DNA of 64,000 bases from [Clostridium] celerecrescens 18A. GTDB taxonomy: Bacteria; Bacillota; Clostridia; Lachnospirales; Lachnospiraceae. The position numbers and the translations under genes were made by a program. Shown piece by piece: positions 36,156 through 43,791 of this stretch. The DNA lies in the NCBI RefSeq assembly GCF_002797975.1, contig NZ_PGET01000001.1, forward strand, positions 2,666,001-2,730,000, read 5' to 3'. The notes under the pieces were generated by a model. It saw nothing but the letters and a program-made list of their open reading frames with translations, ran no database searches and was not told the DNA's origin. How positions within the stretch are numbered: the first letter of the stretch is position 1; the number at the start of each line of letters is the position of its first letter.

Positions 36156-37055
36156 TTACAATCCTCCTTTGTATACGCCAGAGGCCTTGGCAAGCTCTAT
36201 GGTTCTCTTGGCTCCGTCATAGAACGCAATGTCGATCATTTTTCCGTCTACGATAAATACTCCGATTCCCTTTTCTTTTTTGTCCTCGATTTCCATAACC
36301 ACCTTTTCTGCAAAGATGATATTCTTCTGTGCCGGCGTAAAGATATCATGGACGACCGGGATCTGGCGGGGATTGATAATGGATTTTCCGTCAAATCCCA
36401 TCAAATGAATGGTTTCCACATCCCGACGGAAGCCCTCCATATCATTAAGGTCGGTATATACCGTATCAAAGCACTGGACTTTTGCTGCCCTGGCTGCAAT
36501 GATCAAGTTCTGTCTGGCCCCCATCAGCTCAATTCCTGTTCCTGTAATATAGGTCTGTAAGTCTTTGGTATAGTCCCCGCCGGAAAGTGCGATTCCAAAC
36601 AGCCTCTCAGAAGCCTCACAGACATCCAGCGCCTTCACCACACCTCTTGCAGATTCTATGGCAGCCATAATGAGCGTTCTTCCTTCAGGAATGCCAAAAT
36701 CCTCTTCTGCAATCCGGATCTCAGCCTCCACCGCTTTAACATCCTCAGGTCTTTCTGTTTTCGGAATCCGGATCGCATCACAGCCGCCTGCGACTGCACA
36801 TCGGATGTCTTCCTTCCAATAAGGAGTATCCAGGCCATTGATCCGGACTACCCGCTCGCAGCCCCTGTAATCGATCTCCTGTAGTGCATGATAAAGGGAA
36901 AACCTGGCTGCATCCTTTTGATTTTCTGCGACCGCATCTTCTAAATCCAGCATAATGGAATCCGGTTTATAAATATACGGATCCTTAATGAGGCCCGGTT
37001 TTTGGGCATTTAAAAACATCATAGTTCTTCTGAGACGTTTCTTATTCGGATTCAT
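36156..37055 (-). CDS. citE: Citrate lyase beta subunit (citryl-CoA lyase)
   Basis: A 299-aa HpcH/HpaI-type lyase that cleaves citryl-ACP to oxaloacetate and acetyl-ACP. Marks include RTMMFLNAQKPGLIKDPYIYKPDSIMLDLEDAV (metal-binding ED pair), CERVVRINGLDTPYW, AAIESARGVVKAL and MGFDGKSIINPRQI. I choose the start at 37055 (MNPNKKRLRR) because it overlaps the citD stop in an ATGA, typical of coupled genes. The stop is one base from the citF start. Confidence 0.96.
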   Translation of the reverse strand: MNPNKKRLRRTMMFLNAQKPGLIKDPYIYKPDSIMLDLEDAVAENQKDAARFSLYHALQEIDYRGCERVVRINGLDTPYWKEDIRCAVAGGCDAIRIPKTERPEDVKAVEAEIRIAEEDFGIPEGRTLIMAAIESARGVVKALDVCEASERLFGIALSGGDYTKDLQTYITGTGIELMGARQNLIIAARAAKVQCFDTVYTDLNDMEGFRRDVETIHLMGFDGKSIINPRQIPVVHDIFTPAQKNIIFAEKVVMEIEDKKEKGIGVFIVDGKMIDIAFYDGAKRTIELAKASGVYKGGL

Positions 37056-37354
37056 GATTTCCTTCTGCCTCCCCAAAGAATATTTTCAAACTGGTCCGTG
37101 GAACGGGATACCGCACCTTCCACCCGCGCCTTAATGGTGCAATCCAGTGCTCCCTTATCAACAACTGTGATTCTCACATTGTCGATTCCCAGATTCTTTA
37201 GGGTTTCCATAATTACCTTCCGGATCCTGTTGCCATACTGGTTTATTACTGCGCTTTCCAGTACAAAATCGATTTTACCATCACCTGGCTCTACAGTCAC
37301 CTGACAGTCGCTGGACTCCAATGTACCGGCCATGGCTGGTTTTTTAATTTCCAT
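37052..37354 (-). CDS. citD: Citrate lyase gamma subunit (acyl carrier protein)
   Basis: A 100-aa acyl carrier subunit that bears the phosphoribosyl-dephospho-CoA group on a Ser near the N-terminus (motif AGTLESSDCQVTV). The middle and end (SAVINQYGNRIRKVIMETLKNLGIDNVRITVVDKGALDCTIKARVEGAV) follow the CitD family closely. It is the first gene after a short gap with a terminator-like hairpin and two direct repeats, so it may be the first gene of the main cit transcript. Confidence 0.95.
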   Translation of the reverse strand: MEIKKPAMAGTLESSDCQVTVEPGDGKIDFVLESAVINQYGNRIRKVIMETLKNLGIDNVRITVVDKGALDCTIKARVEGAVSRSTDQFENILWGGRRKS

Positions 37355-37390
37355 TTTGCTTAAAGCCTCCCTTTTATGTTCTATACTTTC

Positions 37391-37433
37391 ATTTTAAAGG
37401 GAGAATCTTAACCTGGGAAAAAAGGAATCTTAA
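37391..37433 (-). promoter_or_regulatory. Direct repeats and -10 box before citD
   Basis: GAATCTTAA occurs at 37403-37411 and 37425-37433 (plus-strand reading), exactly 22 bp apart, which is two helical turns. A -10-like TAAAAT lies at 37391-37396 (minus strand), and no good -35 box is present where the proximal repeat sits. This is the layout of an activator-dependent promoter for an OmpR-type regulator, presumably the one encoded 5 kb away. Confidence 0.5.
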
Positions 37434-37443
37434 AATTTATTAA

Positions 37444-37473
37444 GAAAGGGGCAGATTCTTATCTGCCCCTTTC
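37444..37473 (-). terminator. Terminator-like hairpin at the end of citX
   Basis: Perfect 13-bp arms GAAAGGGGCAGAT/ATCTGCCCCTTTC with a 4-nt loop, spanning the citX stop codon. The following minus-strand run is TTAATAAATTTTAAG, so it may attenuate rather than fully end transcription. Confidence 0.65.
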
Positions 37474-37992
37474 GGTCAACCAGGAATTTATCATACTCTC
37501 AACACGTCCGTAAAGCTCCTCAACCGTATGGCTCCGGCTGCGGCCGCATAGCTTTGCATCCTTTTCACACATCAGGCATCTGCGCACAGGGTATCCCAAT
37601 TCCGCTCTGCCGATCCCGATTCCAGCCTCACCATATACGTCGATATCAAACAGCCTTCCAAGAGGATGGGTTTCTTCCATGTGAATCGTTATCTTTTTCA
37701 CAAGAAGTGAGTCCTGACTTTTCACTGCGTAGAGTTTTAAATAGCCGGCCTTCTCTTTTACCACAGTTTCTTCCGTCACAGTCAGCCCATGTTCCAAAAG
37801 CAGGCGGTTAAGTTCTTCTCCCCCCGAGGAAAACGCCAGAAAGATACCGGGAGAGGTTTTCCTTGGACCGGGAATGTTCATCCCAAGAGCCACAATCGTG
37901 ACTTCCTCATGCTTTTTATGAAGTACTTCCTGCATACTCACTTTCTTTTCCCGGAAAGAAAGCATCTCATCTAAAGTCACATACTCTTCCAC
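37459..37992 (-). CDS. citX: Apo-citrate lyase phosphoribosyl-dephospho-CoA transferase
   Basis: A 177-aa transferase that attaches the prosthetic group to CitD. Marks are the N-terminal G-RK-S motif (MNIPGPRKTSPG), DIDVYGEAGIGIGRAELGYPVRRCLMCEKDAKLCGRSRSH with the conserved RxCLxC...DAxxCxRSxxH pattern, and a hydrophilic C-terminal helix. It lies upstream of citD and ends in a strong hairpin, so it may be transcribed partly separately from citDEFGC. Confidence 0.93.
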   Translation of the reverse strand: MEEYVTLDEMLSFREKKVSMQEVLHKKHEEVTIVALGMNIPGPRKTSPGIFLAFSSGGEELNRLLLEHGLTVTEETVVKEKAGYLKLYAVKSQDSLLVKKITIHMEETHPLGRLFDIDVYGEAGIGIGRAELGYPVRRCLMCEKDAKLCGRSRSHTVEELYGRVESMINSWLTERGR

Positions 37993-38031
37993 TTTTGTTT
38001 TTTCCTCTTTACTTCCTGTTAAGGGTGTTAC

Positions 38032-38607
38032 TTATTCCCTGATTTCAATGATTCCGAAGCTACCGTCTGACCGTTTCTGAAAGGTGATTTTCGATGTTCC
38101 TTCTCCCATGGTCACGCCTTTATCCGTCATGTTCAGTGAAACTGTATCCACATTGGCCACCGCTACCATCAGATCATCTCCAAATACCATATCAGGGTTC
38201 TGCTTAAATAAATCTTCCCGGTTATTAAGGGTGATCGTCTCCTCATCTGCTGTTACGAAAACACAGGGATAAAACAGCAGGTCTGCAAATGCTTCCAGAT
38301 CCCGGTCTCCTACCGCTTCCTGAATCTTTTCGGCAAACGCCTCCACCTTTTTTCCCGCTCCAGTGCTTTCTTCACTCTCCACGGCCTCTATTCCCGGCCC
38401 TGACTGGCCCATATCCTCTTCCGGAACCGTTTTCTCATCTCCTTGATTTGTCCCGGATTTCTCCATTCTGACGGCCGCAGTCTCTGAGTTTGCCGCTTCC
38501 GAAGGAGCTCCGCCCAAATCTGCAGCTTGCTTCCTGCCGCAGCCAGCTGTCAACAGCACAGCAAAAGCGACGGCAAAACATAATAAACTGATTTTCTTTT
38601 TCAGCAT
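38032..38607 (-). CDS. Hypothetical lipoprotein
   Basis: About 191 aa, starting at 38607 (MLKKKISLL) behind GGGAGG. A lipobox LLTAGCG gives a lipid-anchored Cys. Residues 25-80 are a low-complexity, acidic, Ser/Gly-rich spacer containing SGPGIEAVE. The C-terminal domain (about 85-191; KIQEAVGDRDLEAFADLLFYPCVFV ... SDGSFGIIEIRE) looks like a small alpha+beta fold of the NTF2/SnoaL kind, a type used for binding small ligands or as an extracellular sensor. It lies just upstream of citX, but nothing ties it to citrate. Function unknown. Confidence 0.75.
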   Translation of the reverse strand: MLKKKISLLCFAVAFAVLLTAGCGRKQAADLGGAPSEAANSETAAVRMEKSGTNQGDEKTVPEEDMGQSGPGIEAVESEESTGAGKKVEAFAEKIQEAVGDRDLEAFADLLFYPCVFVTADEETITLNNREDLFKQNPDMVFGDDLMVAVANVDTVSLNMTDKGVTMGEGTSKITFQKRSDGSFGIIEIRE

Positions 38608-38741
38608 TTCCTGGTTCCTCCCTGCGTCCATTTTCTAATCCGGGTACAGTTTAGCACCTGCCAGACTGTTAAGTCAATAGGGTTTCTAAAACCGTAAACC
38701 TTAGTCATCTTTCCGTAAGATTCTCGTCTGTTCTTTATCCA

Positions 38742-39587
38742 TTATTTATATTCTTTATGAAGGGTGAATCCCCTTCCCCGCACCTCATTGACCTGGTTAA
38801 TGATCATGAATGCACTGGGATCGATCCCCATGACCAGTTCGTTCAGCTTTGAAAGCTGCCTCCCGGAAATTACGGTTAGAACCGTAAAGGAAGCCGTTCT
38901 TAAATATCCTCCTTCACTGGCAAGCAAGGTGGTTCCTCTGTCCATCCGGGATTGGATCGCCTGGCTGATCTCCTCATACTTTTCACTTATGATTTTTACC
39001 TGCATCTGGTTGCGGCCGATTAAGAGTACCTTATCAAGAACTGTGCTGTAGGTAAGCACCAGCAGGATTCCGTAAAGGATCTGCTCCTTATTGGAAAATA
39101 ACATCTGTGAAAGAAGGATCAGGCAGTCAAAGGCCGACATGGTCATGGATACGGACAGATTCATTTTTTTATTAAGGACCAGAGGGGGAATATCCATTCC
39201 TCCGGTGGAAGCACCGGCCCGTATCACCATACCGATGCCCGCTCCGATCAAAAGTCCGGAAAAAACAGTGGCCAGCATCCGGTCATCTGTCATTGCAGCC
39301 TGACCGAACAGATTTTCAAATACTCCTAATATAAACGGATAATAAAAAGTACTGATCATGGTTGTGAATGCAAATTGCTTTCCCAAATAGAAGGCTCCCG
39401 CCACAAACATGATAATATTAAAGGCTCCGACAAAGGCAGCTACGGGAATGCCAAACTGGTGATGGGCCACCAAAGCAAGTCCGGTGGTTCCGCCTGTGAT
39501 CAGTCCCCCCGGCAGAATAAACAAGGATACGGCCAGAGCATAAATGGTATTGCCCACAAGCACTGTTGCGATCTTTTTCATATTCAT
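38742..39587 (-). CDS. YitT-family membrane protein (DUF161/DUF2179), copy 1
   Basis: About 281 aa. Five or six hydrophobic segments (DUF161 part, about residues 1-190) are followed by a soluble DUF2179 domain (KIISEKYEEISQAIQSRMDRGTTLLASEGGYLRTASFTVLTVISGRQLSKL). Family hallmarks are GGLITGGTTGLALV and RAGASTGGMDIPPLVLNKK. The physiological role of this widespread family is not settled. I start at 39587 (MNMKKIATVL). A good promoter lies upstream and the gene stands alone. A second YitT gene lies 3 kb away at 42516-43394. Confidence 0.85.
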   Translation of the reverse strand: MNMKKIATVLVGNTIYALAVSLFILPGGLITGGTTGLALVAHHQFGIPVAAFVGAFNIIMFVAGAFYLGKQFAFTTMISTFYYPFILGVFENLFGQAAMTDDRMLATVFSGLLIGAGIGMVIRAGASTGGMDIPPLVLNKKMNLSVSMTMSAFDCLILLSQMLFSNKEQILYGILLVLTYSTVLDKVLLIGRNQMQVKIISEKYEEISQAIQSRMDRGTTLLASEGGYLRTASFTVLTVISGRQLSKLNELVMGIDPSAFMIINQVNEVRGRGFTLHKEYK

Positions 39588-39627
39588 ACTTTTGTAATTT
39601 CCTTTCCTTGTATAAACAAACACTCCT

Positions 39628-39656
39628 AATATACCATGTGGCAATGTTTTATACAA
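39628..39656 (-). promoter_or_regulatory. Promoter of the first YitT gene
   Basis: On the minus strand TTGTAT (39651-39656) and TATATT (39628-39633) are 17 bp apart, about 35 bp before the ATG. Confidence 0.55.
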
Positions 39657-39754
39657 TTTATTTTCTGCCGTTTCTGTCAGGAATCCCTTTGAAATATCAG
39701 TATCTCCTTTAAAACGGAATGTAATTCGGACTGCTGTTAATAAAGAACAAAAAT

Positions 39755-39791
39755 GAGACGTAAGGGAACGCTATTGTTTCCTTACGCCTCA
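39755..39791 (-). terminator. Terminator of the D-Ala-D-Ala carboxypeptidase gene
   Basis: A long hairpin with arms GAGGCGTAAGGAAAC and GTTCCCTTACGTCTC (minus strand, few mismatches) is followed by ATTTTTG. It lies 18 bp behind the stop. Confidence 0.8.
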
Positions 39792-39808
39792 CTCTTTTAT
39801 GTATTCGG

Positions 39809-41125
39809 TCAGTTAGGGATAAGTCCCATAACTCCAGGCATGGATAAGTATTTATGGAAAATATTTTTTATGCACCAGGCCGTTGTCAGTCGGTCTGCTC
39901 CGGCCGTCAGATATACCGGATAGCTTTTTACGACCTCTCCGTTTAAGCGGTAAATAACAGTTCCCACCGTCTGTCCCTTACGTACCGGAGCATTTAATTC
40001 CTTGGGGACCTCAGTCTGTACCGTAACCTCTTCCTCATCCGCCAAAAGGAGGTTTAAGCTCTTTTCTTCCTCCCCGCCTATGCTGCAGGATACAAGGACC
40101 GGTTCATCCAGGCGTCCGGAGGAAGAAATCCCATCGATTACAGGAATATCCGGAAGGCTGACGTCTTCAAATACGTTCCTGTAATGAAAGCGTTCCATCC
40201 CGTATTGGAACAGCTTTCTTGCATCTGACCATTTATAAGCCTTATGAGGCGGCCATCCGCAGCCTAAAAGGGCGATGGTATAAACTCTTCCATCATCCTG
40301 GACAGCTCCCACATAAGAATAGCCGGCTCCTCCGGTAAACCCTGTCTTACCTGAAAATGCCCCGTCCATCATGGCCAGGAGGGTATTGTGGTTATTGCAG
40401 GAGAAAGAACGTTTTCCTTCCAGATCAGCAAAGGCATAGCTTCTTGTTGCCGTAATATCAAGAAATTCCTCTTTTTTGGGAGACTGGCCGATGCAGTAAT
40501 TCATGATCCTGGCTAAATCTGCGGCTGTTGTGGAATGGATCTTCACCTGTCCATCCTTTTCTTCTTTGGCATCCAGCCCATTAGGTGTAATAAAATAGGT
40601 ATCTTCGCAGCCTAAATCCCTGGCCTTCTGGTTCATCAGCCTGGCAAATCCCTCCTGGCTCCCTCCTATGTGCTCTGCGATCATCATGGCAGCATCATTA
40701 TGGGATTCCAGCATCAGGCTGTAGAGTAAATCCTTTAGCAGAAACGTCTCTCCCTTATAGACCCCTAAATGAACCTTAGGCTGGGAAGCCGCATTCTGGC
40801 TGGCTGTTACCGTGTCAGAAAGATTCCCGCTCTCCAGGGCGAGGATGCAAGTCATGATTTTTGTGGTGCTGGCCATGGGCCGGACCAGTTTCTCATTTTT
40901 TCCATATAAAACACGGCCGGTTGAGGCGTCCATCAAAACTGCTGATTGGGCATAAAGATTCAGCTCATCCTTTGTCTGAATCGTTGTGTTTTTTTCTTCC
41001 TTCTCCTCTGTTACTGTTGCGTTATCATTAACGGCCTCTTTTCCCGTCAGCCAGACCGCGGCGGCCCCTGTCCCTATAAGAAAGACAAACGCTGCTGCCA
41101 GCAGGATTCCTATGGCATGCCTCAT
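39809..41125 (-). CDS. D-alanyl-D-alanine carboxypeptidase (S11, DacA/PBP5-like)
   Basis: A 438-aa penicillin-binding protein that trims the terminal D-Ala from peptidoglycan stems. N-terminal hydrophobic signal or anchor (residues 6-28), then a short acidic spacer. The three active-site motifs are present: SxxK in MASTTKIM, SxN in LESHNDAA, and KTG in FSGKTGFTGG. A beta-rich C-terminal domain (about 310-400) follows, ending in a stretch (AWCIKNIFHKYLSMPGVMGLIPN) that is a weak amphipathic membrane anchor at best. It is transcribed alone and diverges from dinB. Several S11 paralogues are usual in sporulating clostridia, so I give no precise gene name. Confidence 0.93.
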   Translation of the reverse strand: MRHAIGILLAAAFVFLIGTGAAAVWLTGKEAVNDNATVTEEKEEKNTTIQTKDELNLYAQSAVLMDASTGRVLYGKNEKLVRPMASTTKIMTCILALESGNLSDTVTASQNAASQPKVHLGVYKGETFLLKDLLYSLMLESHNDAAMMIAEHIGGSQEGFARLMNQKARDLGCEDTYFITPNGLDAKEEKDGQVKIHSTTAADLARIMNYCIGQSPKKEEFLDITATRSYAFADLEGKRSFSCNNHNTLLAMMDGAFSGKTGFTGGAGYSYVGAVQDDGRVYTIALLGCGWPPHKAYKWSDARKLFQYGMERFHYRNVFEDVSLPDIPVIDGISSSGRLDEPVLVSCSIGGEEEKSLNLLLADEEEVTVQTEVPKELNAPVRKGQTVGTVIYRLNGEVVKSYPVYLTAGADRLTTAWCIKNIFHKYLSMPGVMGLIPN

Positions 41126-41185
41126 GAAAGAGCCTCCCCCATGGATTTATTTTATCCTATTCCAATGGTTTTTTAATTATTCCCC

Positions 41186-41215
41186 TTTACTTTCCGAACG
41201 TATTTTCGGTATAAT
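41186..41215 (+). promoter_or_regulatory. dinB promoter with a LexA-like box
   Basis: TTTACT (41186-41191) and TATAAT (41210-41215) are 18 bp apart. The spacer contains CGAACGTATTTTCG (41195-41208), which matches the Gram-positive SOS box core GAAC-N4-GTTC with one mismatch. LexA bound there would cover the -10 box. Confidence 0.6.
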
Positions 41216-41262
41216 AAGAAAAGAAAGAAATTTAAGTAAATGATGCCTAAGGAGGGTATGTC

Positions 41263-42507
41263 ATGGCACCGGAGCCCTTAATTTTTCACATAGATGTGAA
41301 CTCCGCATTTTTAAGCTGGGAATCCGTCAGCCGGCTGGAAGCTGACTTTAGCGCCCTTGATTTACGTACTATTCCATCGGCTGTAGGCGGCGACGCCTCT
41401 TTAAGGCATGGGATCGTTCTGGCAAAATCCACGCCCGCAAAAGCATTTGGAATCATAACCGGAGAGCCCATCAGCCAGGCTCTGCGCAAGTGCCCAACCC
41501 TTACCGTTGTTCCGGCCCGGTTTGACGTATACCTTGATAAATCCCGGAAGCTTATGGAGCTTTTGTCCGATTACACTCCAGACATTGAAAAATTCAGCAT
41601 CGACGAGGCATTTCTTGACATGACCTCTACCATCCACCTCTTCGGCCCCCCGCTGGAGGTGGCAAATCAGATACGGGAAAGGATCTGGCGGGAGCTGAAG
41701 TTTACGGTGAATGTCGGTGTGGCTCCCAATAAGCTCCTGGCTAAAATGGCATCGGATTTTAAAAAGCCCGATCTCTGCCATACCCTGTTTGCCCATGAAA
41801 TACCTTCCAAAATGTGGCCGCTTCCCATACGGGAACTGTTTTTTGTGGGCCATTCCGCCCAGAAAAAGCTGGAAGGCATCGGCATCCACACCATAGGGGA
41901 ACTGGCGGCCTGCAGCGTAAGTCACTTAAAACCCCTGCTGGGGGAAAAGTATGCACTGCTGATCCATGATTATGCCATGGGCATTGACACCTCGCCCGTG
42001 GAAGAACGGGAGCCCTTAAACAAGGGTTACGGAAACAGTACCACCCTTTCCCATGATATCGACGACTTAGACGTGGCCTGCCAGGTTCTCCTGTCCCTAT
42101 GCGAAACCGTGGGCGCCCGTCTCCGTTCAGACCATGTCTTATCTGACTGTGTCTGTGTGGAGATCAAAGACTGGAATTTTCATACCAGGTCCCATCAGAT
42201 GACCTTAAACAATCCTACGGACTCCACGACTGTGATTTATGAAAACGCCTGTAACCTGCTTAAGGAGCTTTGGGACCGCACCCCTCTTCGCTTAATCGGC
42301 GTGCGTGCCACCAAGATTTCTGAGGAAGGGTTTTGCCAGCTTAATTTATTTGAGTCAGAGCAGGCCCGCAAGATGAAGGAAATGGAAAAAGCCGTGGATC
42401 ATATCCGCGGCAAATTCGGAACTGACAGCGTCAAAAGAGCCAGTTTCTTAAAAAAAGATTCGATTGTGGGCCATACATCCGGCCGGGGGAAATCCGGCAT
42501 AAAATAA
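41263..42507 (+). CDS. dinB: DNA polymerase IV (Y-family, DinB)
   Basis: A 414-aa translesion polymerase. The palm motif is IFHIDVNSAFLSWE (first catalytic Asp), and the second acidic motif is KFSIDEAFLDMT. The helix-hairpin-helix thumb and the little-finger domain follow (about 230-350). The C-terminus has QLNLFESEQARKM, close to the QLxLF beta-clamp-binding motif (QLNLF, near residue 360). It starts after AAGGAGGGTATGTC. The SOS-type box in the promoter suggests damage induction. It is divergent from the D,D-carboxypeptidase gene. Confidence 0.94.
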   Translation: MAPEPLIFHIDVNSAFLSWESVSRLEADFSALDLRTIPSAVGGDASLRHGIVLAKSTPAKAFGIITGEPISQALRKCPTLTVVPARFDVYLDKSRKLMELLSDYTPDIEKFSIDEAFLDMTSTIHLFGPPLEVANQIRERIWRELKFTVNVGVAPNKLLAKMASDFKKPDLCHTLFAHEIPSKMWPLPIRELFFVGHSAQKKLEGIGIHTIGELAACSVSHLKPLLGEKYALLIHDYAMGIDTSPVEEREPLNKGYGNSTTLSHDIDDLDVACQVLLSLCETVGARLRSDHVLSDCVCVEIKDWNFHTRSHQMTLNNPTDSTTVIYENACNLLKELWDRTPLRLIGVRATKISEEGFCQLNLFESEQARKMKEMEKAVDHIRGKFGTDSVKRASFLKKDSIVGHTSGRGKSGIK

Positions 42508-42515
42508 AGGAGCGG

Positions 42516-43394
42516 CTACAGCTGGCCTCCGATGGCTTTAAACCCTTCGCCGTAGACCTCATTGGAATCCGTGATGATGAGGAAAGCCTCTTTGTCTGTT
42601 TCGTGAATCGCACGGCGGATGGGCACCACCTGACTGTTATTGCATGCGCACATGATCACCTTCTTTTCATTCAGGGAATAAGAACCCTGTCCCTGAAGAA
42701 AGGTGCAGCCACGTCCGGTACTTTCCTCAATTCTCTGTGCCGCCTCTTCCGCATGGGAGGTAACCACAAAAACCAGTTTTCCGGCTCCCAGGCCATACAT
42801 GATCTTGTCGATCACCATGGTGGTCACAATGGTAGAAAGCATGCCCAGGATGACCGCATCCAGATTGCGGAACACCAGTCCTCCGGCGATGATTACCACG
42901 GCATCCACCACAAGGGATATCTGCCCGATGGTCAGGTGAGGAAAAATCTTCCGGATCGCCATGACCAGAAAGTCCGTACCTCCTGTGGAGCAGTTTCTTA
43001 AATAAACGATGGTTAACCCCAGACCGGAAAAGATTCCGGTGCAGGCAGAAGCATACAGAGGATTTCCCTGATAAACCGGCAGATAAGGAACTACATAGTC
43101 CAGGACAAGGGCAAAGATGATCATGCTCTTCATGGAACGGAGCAAAAACCGCCTTCCCAAAAGCCTGTAACTGACTAACACGATGGGAATGTTTAAGACT
43201 ATGCTGGTAATGCCCATTGGAAGGCCGAACAGATAGCGCAGAATCAGTGCGATACCCGATACCCCAACAGGAGCGAACTCCGCATTTACTGCAAAATTAT
43301 AGATTCCAATATTAAATAAAATTGCTCCCGCCAAATCACACAGAAGATCGATCCCCAACTCCTTTGGCGAATATTCCTGTTTGATTGTTATCAT
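42516..43394 (-). CDS. YitT-family membrane protein (DUF161/DUF2179), copy 2
   Basis: A 292-aa protein with the same layout as the paralogue at 38742-39587: DUF161 membrane part (about 1-210; VGVSGIALILRYLFGLPMG and RNCSTGGTDFLVMAIRK) followed by DUF2179 (KLVFVVTSHAEEAAQRIEESTGRGCTFLQGQGSYSLNEKKVIMCACNNSQV). The C-terminus FLIITDSNEVYGEGF matches the family ending. The two copies are clearly diverged, so this is not a recent duplication. It is convergent with dinB, with only 8 bp between the stops. Confidence 0.88.
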   Translation of the reverse strand: MITIKQEYSPKELGIDLLCDLAGAILFNIGIYNFAVNAEFAPVGVSGIALILRYLFGLPMGITSIVLNIPIVLVSYRLLGRRFLLRSMKSMIIFALVLDYVVPYLPVYQGNPLYASACTGIFSGLGLTIVYLRNCSTGGTDFLVMAIRKIFPHLTIGQISLVVDAVVIIAGGLVFRNLDAVILGMLSTIVTTMVIDKIMYGLGAGKLVFVVTSHAEEAAQRIEESTGRGCTFLQGQGSYSLNEKKVIMCACNNSQVVPIRRAIHETDKEAFLIITDSNEVYGEGFKAIGGQL

Positions 43395-43432
43395 GAGTGT
43401 GCTGCCTCCATTTCTTCCGCCCTGTTATCTCC

Positions 43433-43702
43433 TTATAGAAAATAATCATTAATTTCAAATTCCTTTTTTCCGATCCGCACCTGCTTCATGAGGATGTTCA
43501 CTTCCCCCTCCTCTTCAGAGCAGACTCCGGTCACCTGAATCTGTGTCTTACCATAGGATTCCGTCAAAACCAGTTCTTTATCCATAATTCCCCTGTCTGC
43601 AAGCGCTTCCGCCAAATCCAGCAGAACTTCATCCACATCTTCCCTTATATGGTTCCTTTCTAATTCCTTTTCCAATGCTTCATAAATATCCTGATCTAAC
43701 AT
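43433..43702 (-). CDS. Conserved hypothetical small acidic protein
   Basis: An 89-aa soluble protein (MLDQDIYEALEKELERNHIREDVDEV...). The N-terminal half is a charged helix pair; the C-terminal half has short beta segments (KTQIQVTGVCSEEEGEVNILMKQVRIGKKEFEINDYFL). No signal, membrane or metal motif is visible and I do not recognise the family. It lies between a YitT gene and the divergent RluA-type gene, with a plausible ribosome-binding site (GAGGGGTTCTTAAT). Confidence 0.65.
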   Translation of the reverse strand: MLDQDIYEALEKELERNHIREDVDEVLLDLAEALADRGIMDKELVLTESYGKTQIQVTGVCSEEEGEVNILMKQVRIGKKEFEINDYFL

Positions 43703-43791
43703 ATTAAGAACCCCTCTTTCATTTTCTACCAGCTAATTATAACCCATAGATTCTCCTTGTCAATCACCACCCACCATGTTAGAATCGGTTT

